From the NCBI GenBank assembly GCA_021292165.1, contig CM037879.1, positions 18,499,525-18,563,524 of the forward strand: DNA of 64,000 nucleotides. Reading direction: 5' to 3'. Under the pieces are notes generated by a model, which did not search any database, had not been told where the DNA came from, and was given only the letters and a program-made list of their open reading frames with translations. Shown here in pieces: positions 56,101 through 64,000 of the stretch. A program made the translations under genes and the position numbers. The DNA is from Shinisaurus crocodilurus (lineage: Eukaryota; Chordata; Lepidosauria; Squamata; Shinisauridae). Within the stretch, counting starts at the first letter, position 1. Each line of letters opens with the position of its first letter.

Positions 56101-56508
56101 CACGTGACTGTGCAGTTGCGGCCAGGTTTGACTGAGGCTGTCATTAACAATGGAATTCCAACTGGATTAAAATATCTATTTTTAATAAAGGTTTTTGTTG
56201 CTGCTGTTGTGCTTGGTGTTCTGGAAAAAATGAAATGGAGATTGTGTCCCCCAAATTAAAAACAAACAAACAGTTATCACCATAGCAGCAACCATCAAAT
56301 CTCTTCCTTTGAGTAGTTGAATTGGCCTCTTCTTAAAGCCATTTACCTCTAACTAACAGTGTCTCTCTCCATCCTCTTTAAGAAAGAATATTAGGCACAA
56401 TTCTAAAATGTGTTACAAAGTTCTATGCTACTTGGAGTTCTGCAATGGTGTGATTGCATATTTTATTAGGTCTTACTAACCCCCTAAGTTTTCTTTTGAC
56501 TTCTTAAG
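56101..56508. other. 5' flank, nothing recognised
   Basis: AT-rich, no gene recognised. Confidence 0.4.
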
Positions 56509-56716
56509 AGGCAGTGTGGTATACTGGATATAAAGAATCAGGCTAGGATCTGGATTCTAATCCTCACTCATTTACGAGGTTCACTGGAGGACTTTGAGGG
56601 AATCGCTGTCTCTGACCCTAACCTACCTTACAGGGTTGTTGTGAGGACAAAATGAGAGGGTCATCTACACCAACCTGAGCTCCTCAGAGGAAGGGCAGGA
56701 TAAAGATATGAGCAAC
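56509..56716 (+). repeat. Old Sauria-type SINE
   Basis: 'GAGGCAGTGTGGTATACTGG' head and 'CCTAACCTACCTTACAGGG' body, markedly more diverged than the other copies. Confidence 0.75.
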
Positions 56717-57329
56717 CATAGTGACACAAGTTTTAAAAGAGGTCAGACGAAAACCTGGATCATTTAGAACAGACGAAAACCTGGATCATTTAGAACAGTT
56801 CATTAGAAGGTAAAAGCCTAGGAGATCCTTTGCTTTTTTGTGGAGGGGTTAAAGAAGGGATAAACCATTTTCTCCATATCCTGCTAATTATCACTCACAA
56901 AATGGACAAACAAAAAAGTACCAGAACTAGTGTTGAAACTAGTTGTACTCCTACTACAACCTTACTCAAGACTATTAGCAGTATTGCTGTTGATAATTAT
57001 AGCACTACAACTACCACACATGGCCGTATTATTACGCACCATAGTAATATATATATATATATATTATTATCGTCATTCAACAACCGCTTTACGACTTATA
57101 GTATAGTCAGTGAAGCTTCGGGAGGGATGCGCAATTTTCTTCCGTAGATCCGTATTGCTGGCGCGCAGCTCGATCCTGGGCGTTTTATTTTCCTGTCGGA
57201 CACGCATCTCGCTGAGTTCAAAGGGACTAAGGGTGTGCGATTCTTAAGCACAGTCGGAGAATGAGTCGGGGCTTATTTTCCAGAAAATAAAATGAACTTT
57301 TGGGACTTAAAATGAGCTTTAAGATGAGC

Positions 57330-57381
<52 letters not shown>

Positions 57382-58290
57382 TTCAACGCACAATTTCCCT
57401 GCGGCGTGGAGTGGAGTCGAGACGAATGAGGATGGGACAGTTTTAAAACTATATTTTCCTAAACGGTATCACCCACACACGCACCACTATCACACTACCG
57501 TGTGTACACACACACACGCACACACACACCATATTGTATAACAGACTATCCTAAACTCTCGGTTTTCAGGGGAGACCATGGAACTGATGCTACAAATATA
57601 GTGATACTGTAGAGGCCACAGACCGCCGGGGCCCCCCGCCCAGGAGGAGGGGGGATGGGAAGGCGCTTTAAGGTCCATGGGATTGCTCCTAAGAAACCAA
57701 GGAGCTGTGGACCGCGTCTTGTCTTGTCCCGCTTGATCCCGCAACACTTAAGCGTGCCAGCCTTCTCCCTGGGGAACCATCCAAACGCCTCGGTCTGTGT
57801 GGGTCTTGAATTCATGTGGAGGGAATCTGGTGAAAGTCCCTGGAAGGACCGGGCGCGCAGTACCTCCTCCTGTGGGCCCTTTTCTTTTTCTTTTTCTGGA
57901 ATCAAAAGCTTTCTTTGCCTCGCGGTGGGCCCTGTTTTTTCAGGGAGGGTTCGAGCGAGAGCGCGTGGGGTGGGTGGGGGAGAGATTTCAGATAATGTAG
58001 CGGCTAACTCGATTATGCTAACAAAGTTGGCTTGAAAGCAAATACTGTGCGAGGCAGGGTTGTTATGGAGAGGAGGTCGAAAATGTAATCAGATTCTTGA
58101 GGCAGGGAGACTTGCAATCTGCGGCAGGATGAGACGAGTTTTCCCAATCTTCTGAGTGCATTTATTCAGATTTTTCTTTTCTTTTCTTAACCGCTTGCCT
58201 TGCTCTTTCTGCCTCCCCTTTCCTCATTGGATCCTTTTAGCCGACTGAACGTAACTGACGAGTTTAGGGGACCAGGGATACATTAAGGCA
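56717..58290. other. 5' flank, mostly unique
   Basis: (TA)n at about 57048-57063, (AAT)n at 57331-57381, CA-rich stretch at 57507-57530. The sequence 57380-58260 has no recognised repeat, and its frames have no domain. Confidence 0.45.
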
Positions 58291-58295
58291 AATTT

Positions 58296-58385
58296 AGGCC
58301 CGGATCCTAAGCACACTTATCTAGGAGCAAGCCCCATTTAAGTCGGATGGGTCTACTTCCAAGTAGACATGCATAGGATCACAAT
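58296..58385. mobile_element. Harbinger-like MITE copy
   Basis: 'GGATCCTAAGCACACTTATC' to 'AGTAGACATGCATAGGATC'. Confidence 0.75.
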
Positions 58386-58428
58386 TAAACGCCCTTTAGT
58401 TGCCCTGCTAAGCACTCTTACTTAGTAA

Positions 58429-58515
58429 CAGTGCAATCTTATCCATGTCTACTCGGAAGTAAGCCCCATTGAGTGCAATGGGACTTGTTCCCTGGTCAGT
58501 GCATATAGGCTGAGC
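58429..58515. mobile_element. Harbinger-like MITE copy
   Basis: 'GTGCAATCTTATCCATGTCT', central CCCCATTGAGTGCAATGGGA palindrome. Confidence 0.75.
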
Positions 58516-58650
58516 TCAGGAGGACTTTCCTCTGAGTAAACATGTGTATGATGTGAGCTGCGTAGCTTCCAGCGATTTCAGTGGATCTGGACAGAGTCTG
58601 CATTTCCTGAATCCTTCTGTTGGTGATCAAGTGAGACGTCCGACAGCAGT

Positions 58651-58825
58651 TCAGAACATGCTTCCTTAGGAGTAAGCATCAAGAACTTAGTGGGATTTAG
58701 TTCCGAGTAAACATTGATACATAGGATTGCAATTTAATTGGGAGTAAGGCTGCATCCTAGGCACCCTTACTTCCCAGGAAGCCGCGAGGAGCTCAATGGG
58801 ACTTACTTCGGAGTAGAAATGGCTA
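58651..58825. mobile_element. Two Harbinger-like MITE copies
   Basis: 58651-58735 ('GTTCCGAGTAAACATTGATA' / 'CATAGGATTGCAATTTA') and 58748-58825 ('GGCTGCATCCTAGGCACCC'). Confidence 0.65.
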
Positions 58826-58826
58826 A

Positions 58827-58937
58827 GGGCACAATCTTATGCATGTTTAAAAGAAAAAAAAAAGTTCTGGCTGGCTGGGGAATGCTGGGAGTTGTAGGGA
58901 GACCTCCCCCCCTCTAAACATGCATAGGATTGCGCCC
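58827..58937. mobile_element. Palindromic Harbinger-like MITE
   Basis: GGGCACAATCTTATGCATG to CATGCATAGGATTGCGCCC, same family as 33841-33966. Flanks TAA and TAT are a slightly decayed TWA TSD. Confidence 0.75.
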
Positions 58938-59146
58938 TATGAGATGAGGCCGAAAAAGGTCCTTCTCTTGGGCAAGGATGGGCGTGCCTTGAGTTACTCA
59001 GTTTCTACCGTTCAGCTGTCTCCAGCATCTACCTAGTGTGCACTGTCCGATCCACACAAATCCAGTTCAGCCGAAGCGCTTGGGTTGCTTCCTGTCAGAT
59101 TACATGCCTTGCTTCTAAAGAGACCCCCTCTCTGTTTTCCTGCAGG

Positions 59147-59186
<40 letters not shown>

Positions 59187-59667
59187 AATCCGATAGACAA
59201 ACCAAGGGTCTACTAACCCTTCTACTGTCAGTTCTATGGGCACCAGCCAGGGTATCTAAGCAGATTTCAAGGATGCGATCCTGCTCGCATTGACTTCGAC
59301 TTGGCAGCAAATGGAAATCTACGGAACACCCTCCGAACTCGAGCAAGCTCCAGGAGAAATTGAGCACATTTCAGCTCCCATTGAACAATACACAGTTGCT
59401 TTACAGTGGTCCCATTAGCTACGGCAGGGCAAAAGTGCGTCGGTTTTATATGAGACAGTCCTCTGTTAGATAGCCATAATGGTACCTGAGAAAGGTTTTT
59501 GCTTGTATTTGTTTTATGACTGTATATTTATTGATTTCATAAAGGCGACTATATGCCATTTGATGGTTTCGTTCTTTACTTGTGCAGCGCTTAACTTACC
59601 GTGCTCTTCATCTCCATTAAGAGCTGTGATCAAGACGATAACATATTTGAGTGGATCTGATGCTTAA
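58938..59667. other. 5' flank; (TG)n run
   Basis: Pure (TG)n at about 59148-59185. No gene recognised. Confidence 0.55.
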
Positions 59668-60200
59668 AGGCTCCAATCCTACGCACACTTCCCCTGGGAG
59701 CAAGCCCTCAGGAACGCAGTGCGGTTTACTTCCGAGTAAACCTGCAGAGCTTCGGACTGTAAAACCACCACCCCCATTAAAATCACTGGGGCATATACAC
59801 GATTTTCATTTTAGCTGGATCGTGCCCAGAGTTGCTGGAGGCGTAGATTTTAACCCTCTTTACTCAGAAGTAAGTCCCATTGTATTCATTTACTAGTGAA
59901 GGTTGCAATCCTATCCCTGCTTGCCTGGGAGGGAGTAAGCCCCGTTGAATTCAATGGGACTTACTTCTCTGTAGATATGTTATAGGATTGCGCTGTCAGC
60001 GTGTTTAGGATCGCAGCCTTCCTTCCTAACCTCTCAGTACATACATCATGTACTTGACAGTAAACGAAACCTCCATGAAATCATCTGGGCATTTGGATGC
60101 TTTTCTGGGTGGAGATTTATGCACGCTTACTTGGAAGTAAGCTTCAACGGAATCCGTGGGATCAACTTCGGACTACGTCTGTTCAGGGTTCGGGGGTCGA
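59668..60200. mobile_element. Cluster of four Harbinger-like MITE copies
   Basis: 59668-59750, 59838-59900 (half copy), 59900-59996 ('GGTTGCAATCCTATCCCTGC' to 'TATAGGATTGCGCTG') and 60115-60200 (diverged). Confidence 0.7.
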
Positions 60201-61040
60201 TTGTGTCAAATCCAAGCGCTCCCGGCGGGATGGGCTTGGGGCCCTCGAAGAGTATCCCTGCTCCCGCTGAAGTGGACCGGGATATACCTAGCAGGGGCTT
60301 GTTCGCCGGGTGAGAGGCGGCTGGCGGGTCAGATGAGAAAATATGGTGTGGCGTGGGACACCAGGCAGCGACCCCAAGAGCAGCAGCAGCAGCAGCAGCA
60401 GCAAGCGCGGCTTCCTCTCCAGCAACCGGGCTCCTGCAGGTCCGACGCGGAGCGCTGCGTTTGACGCTTCCCTCCCTCCGCAGGCAACTCGATAGCCTCC
60501 AGGTTAATGGGGCCACCCTTGATTGCCTTTGTAGTGTCCCCTTGAAAACCTAGATGGAGGGAAACATGGGAGCACCGGGCAGGCGGGCCCTGGTTCTCTT
60601 AGTTGACTTCACTTCCAGGAGGGGTGCAGCGCAGCAAGTTAATTGGGAAAGAAAGGAGGGGGGAGGCCCAGAAGGGGGAAAGCGACGACCACCAGCATCC
60701 CTCTCGTTGTACTGATTAAACAAATCCTGCTTTATTTGTGGCTGTATGAAGGGCGCATACATGAGACAAGACAAGTTATATAACCTACAATTATACAATA
60801 TAATTGGTCTCTGATGTGGGCAGCAAAATTTATTTTAAGGATTTTTTAGCCACTATATTTTTAGTCAAAAAGAAAATGTGTGCGCGCGCGTCTATATATA
60901 ATATCACTGATTACAGGAGCCCTCCCAGTAGAGATGGATAGATGATATAGATATATATCTAGTGATTTATCTGCCTATCTGTCATCAGGATCGTATTATT
61001 TTAGGGGCAATTTCTCGATCGATTGACCTCTGTCACCTCA
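60201..61040. other. 5' flank, unique; (CAG)n
   Basis: A (CAG)n run at about 60377-60403 within GC-rich DNA (60190-60500). AT-rich with TATA runs near 60890-60965. No gene recognised. Confidence 0.45.
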
Positions 61041-61044
61041 TATT

Positions 61045-61330
61045 TGGCAGTAAGCCCCAACTGAACACCTGCCGGTGGGGCTTACTCCCGAGTAAACCTG
61101 GCTAGGCTCCAGCTGTAAATCTCTCTTATTGGAATCCATTGAGGTTCAAGTGGTTGATTTTAGTTGGATCGTGTCTTATATGTGTGTTGTGTGTATACAT
61201 TGGATAAAAGAAAGGGAATTATTGTACTCCTGAGGGGTCGGCTGAAATCCTATGTCCATTTACCAGAGAGTAAGCTTCTTTGATCCAATGGGATTTACTT
61301 CTCAGTAGGTACGCATAGGATCTCGCTACG
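61045..61330. mobile_element. Two Harbinger-like MITE copies
   Basis: 61045-61110 ('CTTACTCCCGAGTAAACC') and 61240-61330 ('GGCTGAAATCCTATGTCC' to 'TACGCATAGGATCTCGC'). Confidence 0.65.
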
Positions 61331-61935
61331 CATTCATGTTTTCATGAAGGCAATTACTGTACTTAAAAAAAATATCCTAAAACAGCCGGTGAAGCAAAAA
61401 CAACTTCAATTAAGCGATTGCTTCGCATTCAATTTAGGAAATAGATTCTGTTGATACTAGGAGCGGAAACCAAGATGTGTTGTGTCCAATGAGGGGTGTA
61501 TAGTGCTATGCACCCTTGCTTGGGGCTGACAGTCAACTCGGTGGAGCTTCCTCCAGAGCAAGCGTGCGTAGGATCAGATTGTAGGTAACACAGAATGGCA
61601 AGGCATGTCCTTCGTTTACCTGATTACGAATTTACCAGGTAGCCAGGAACATTTTGACCTGGAACAGATTTCGTCCTAGAGAGGAGGGAAGCGAGAGAGA
61701 TTGTCAGTCCCAAAATCTGACAGCTGGAGTACTTCGGTTTCAAGTTCCTCTTAGCCAAAGTAGGAGTTTGAAGATTTTTTTGCCTCTCAGACCGATCCAC
61801 GACCCAATTTAGACGAAACACGTCCTCTTAAACTGGTGTTCGCTCTCCCAGAGAAAGATGTTTGGCATCCGACCCTAACAGCGCGATCCTACGCATGTGT
61901 ATTCGGAAATACGTACTACTAATGAGACCGACTTA
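61331..61935. other. 5' flank with one MITE copy
   Basis: Decayed copy at 61500-61585 and a half copy near 61880-61915. The rest is not recognised. Confidence 0.45.
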
Positions 61936-62173
61936 TGTATTTATTTATTATATTTATACCCCGCCTTTTTTCCTGCAAGGAACCCAAGGCGGCTTACATA
62001 ATCCTCCTCCTCCTCTCCACTTTATCCTCACAACAACCCTGTGAGGTAGGTTAGGTTGAGAGTCAGTGACTGGCCCAAAGTCACCCAGTGAGTTTCATGG
62101 CTGAACGGGGACTAGAACCCGGATCTCCTGAGTCCCAATCCAACACTCTCACCACTACGCCACACTGGCTCCC
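61936..62173 (-). repeat. Sauria-type SINE
   Basis: Full-length minus-strand copy: 'TATTTATACCCCGCC' through 'CGCCACACTGGCTCCC'. Confidence 0.93.
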
Positions 62174-62204
62174 AAATCGGTGAGATTAGCAGTTCGGTTT
62201 ATTA

Positions 62205-62520
62205 TTATTTATATTTATTATTATTTATATTTATTTATCGCCCATCTGGCCGGCAACCGGCCACCCTGGGCGATGTACACAGAATAAAAGCAATAAAATA
62301 CATTTAAAACAATATAAAAATTTTAAAATCTTAACCCACCTCATATTCCTGCCTGAACAACCAGGTTTTTAATGAACAGCGGAAGTTCAGCAGAGAGGGG
62401 GCATGGCGGAGGTCACTCGGGAGAGAGTTCCACAGTACGGGCCCGCCACAGAAAAGGCCCTCTTCCTCATCCCCACCAGTCTAGCTGCTCTGGCTGAAGG
62501 GACAGATCCTGCTGCATTAA
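62205..62520 (-). repeat. Unclassified LINE/SINE 3' region
   Basis: Plus strand begins with a TTATTATTTATATTTATTTA run, then 'GGCCACCCTGGGCGATGTAC', and continues into 'GAGAGAGTTCCACAGTACGG'. The layout is that of a LINE 3' end in reverse orientation. Confidence 0.5.
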
Positions 62521-62698
62521 AACGAATGGGACTGTAGTGGCAGGATATTTGTGCCTAGACTTAGTTGTTCCATCAACATCCCTGGAATGCACTTCCAAGA
62601 AAATTAACTATACTTACATATAAAGTAATAGAACAGGGATCTCCGTCTTGAAAAAGTTTACTCCGAAGGAAATCCTGGTGAAACATACTGTTGTTTAC
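62521..62698. other. 5' flank, nothing recognised
   Basis: Short, no features recognised. Confidence 0.4.
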
Positions 62699-62945
62699 GG
62701 TGCAATCCTCTGCACACTTACTTGGGAGTAATCCTATTGGCATCAATGGTATTTACATCTGAGTAAGTACACACGCGTTACAAGGATGCTTTGGGACGCA
62801 GCCTAGAAAATGTGTCTTAAACCAAAGTAACACGCCTTAATTAGATCTGTCTGTCATGTAGGATGTATACACGCAGGAGATCCTCAAAGCACTAACCCTG
62901 CAATCTAATGCACACTTACTTGGGAGTAAATCCCAGCCATTTAAA
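62699..62945. mobile_element. Two Harbinger-like MITE copies
   Basis: 62699-62803 ('GGTGCAATCCTCTGCACACT') and a half copy at 62897-62945 ('CACACTTACTTGGGAGTAAA'). Confidence 0.65.
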
Positions 62946-63014
62946 TGAGCCGGACATTTCTTGGCAGCCATGGACAGGATCCGCTTTTCAGTGAGTTGTT
63001 TAGCATTCCGAGGT

Positions 63015-63142
63015 TAGTATCCAATGTTAGTCTTACAAAGAGTAGACCCATTGAAATAAACTCAAATTAGTTGTGACTAACTTAAGTCTCATTCATTTCA
63101 GTGGGTCTACTGATAGTAGGACTAACATTTGATACTACCCCG
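63015..63142. mobile_element. Palindromic MITE, 'TTAGTCCTACTTAG' family
   Basis: Ends GTTAGTATCCAATGTTAGTC / GACTAACATTTGATACTACC with near-complete arms. Same family as 11936-12035. Confidence 0.75.
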
Positions 63143-63259
63143 AGCAACCAGTGTGTGTGTGTGGTTTCTAAAATCCCGGTTTAACAGGGTATTGGATGTC
63201 CTGAAATGATAGAAACACGCACACACCTGCCAATCGCTTTAATGCAGATTAAAATCGAA

Positions 63260-63353
63260 GGCTGCAATCCTATACACAGCCTTACCTGGAAGTAAGCCCC
63301 ATTGAAAATCATGGGTTTTACTTTTGAGTAGACATGCGTAGGGGATTGCGCCC
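63260..63353. mobile_element. Harbinger-like MITE copy
   Basis: 'GGCTGCAATCCTATACACAG' to 'GCGTAGGGGATTGCGCCC', right flank TAA. Confidence 0.78.
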
Positions 63354-64000
63354 TAAGAAACCACTTCGAAGCAGGGCGTTTGAACATTACAGCCCTCCTC
63401 CTTCCTCCCATAAAGTTCTCTGCTTCTCTCCCCCCCCCCACCGCCTCCCACACACTCCCCTCCCCGGTTCTCTGCATACTCAAACGCTCTAGACAAGACA
63501 ACAAGAACAAACAACAACAAGAGGGTAAAGAGAAACAGATGGTTGGAATAAGACGCGAGAGCGCGTTTTGCCTTGGGGGATTGGCAGTAACGAAGGGAGC
63601 GCAGACAGGGCTCGAAATCCCAAGTTTTTTGGCGGGGGCGGAGAAACGGTGCGTGTTGAGCGTGCGCGCCTCTCTGTGTGTATCGACCCCGCGATCAATC
63701 CGACAGTATTTGCAAACTTCGCCGCGCCAAAGTCTTCCTTGTTCAGAGAGCCAAAAGGCGGGAGGGCCGGTTTTCCATCTTCCTCCTCCTCCTCCTCCTC
63801 CTCGTCTTCCGAGCTTGATGACTAGAGATCGGGTTTCCTTGAATGGCTGCCCCCTATTTTCACAGCCTCCCACCACTAACCCGAGAGCCTGTTTCCTCGA
63901 CCTCAGTTAATGCCGTTGATTATTCCAAGATGACGAAGAAAGCGGGAGGCGCGCTGGTGGCTGGGCCCGCTGATTCGGAGCAGTCGCCTTATTACCCGCG
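63354..64000. other. 5' flank, GC-rich, no gene recognised
   Basis: (TCC)n at about 63781-63803. The overlapping frames (for example 63181-63876 minus and 63380-63910 plus) are Pro/Gly/Ser-rich with no domain, and part of one runs through a MITE. It is free of recognised repeats and could be regulatory. Confidence 0.4.

Noticed and set aside
63181..63910. 231-codon minus and 176-codon plus frames near the window end
   Set aside because: Low-complexity composition, overlap of each other, and passage of one through a MITE copy argue against a gene.

Overview
The window is vertebrate nuclear DNA, very probably from a squamate reptile (lizard or snake). There are no bacterial-style operons, coding sequence is sparse and split by an intron, and the rest is mostly interspersed repeats. 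The diagnostic repeats are Sauria-type SINEs (nine or so copies, in both orientations), tRNA-like and 5S-rRNA-like SINEs, L2/CR1-clade and L1 LINE 3' ends, hAT-type MITEs with 8-bp target duplications, and many short palindromic MITEs.

One cellular gene is firmly supported: SIX2, a SIX-class homeobox transcription factor, on the minus strand. Exon 1 (47957-48516) encodes the SIX domain and homeodomain. Exon 2 (32985-33288) encodes the C-terminal tail. The join is in phase and predicts 287 residues. The intron is about 14.7 kb, far larger than in compact mammalian SIX2 genes, and is full of repeats. Exon 1 lies in a GC/CpG-rich island (about 47.9-49.1 kb). A TATA-like box lies about 370 bp upstream of the ATG, followed by a non-repetitive promoter-proximal block at 49.3-49.5 kb with a CCAAT box and TCF/LEF- and TALE-like sites. 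No SIX3 or other gene was recognised on either side.

Layout: 0-19 kb is intergenic and repeat-rich (MIR-like, Sauria, tRNA and 5S SINEs, L2, CR1 and L1 tails, hAT MITEs, a GC-rich block at 3.7-4.2 kb, and a decayed unidentified ORF at 5.3-6.1 kb). 19-28 kb holds a Ty1/copia LTR-retrotransposon family: a solo LTR at 19135-19750 and a full-structure but dead element at 23360-28236. The primer site of that element matches the anticodon arm of initiator tRNA-Met, and its 5' LTR is split by a GC-rich MITE. 28-33 kb is the region downstream of SIX2 and its likely 3' UTR. 33-48 kb is the SIX2 intron, with another copia solo LTR, perfectly palindromic hAT MITEs and a recent inverted duplication (39651-40505). 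49-64 kb is the upstream flank, crowded with short palindromic Harbinger-like MITEs among unique sequence that may hold SIX2 enhancers.

No CRISPR array, tRNA gene, rRNA gene or novel multi-gene system was found. The most unusual signals are the SIX2 intron structure (tandem splice donors, inverted duplication, hairpin MITEs) and the copia element.
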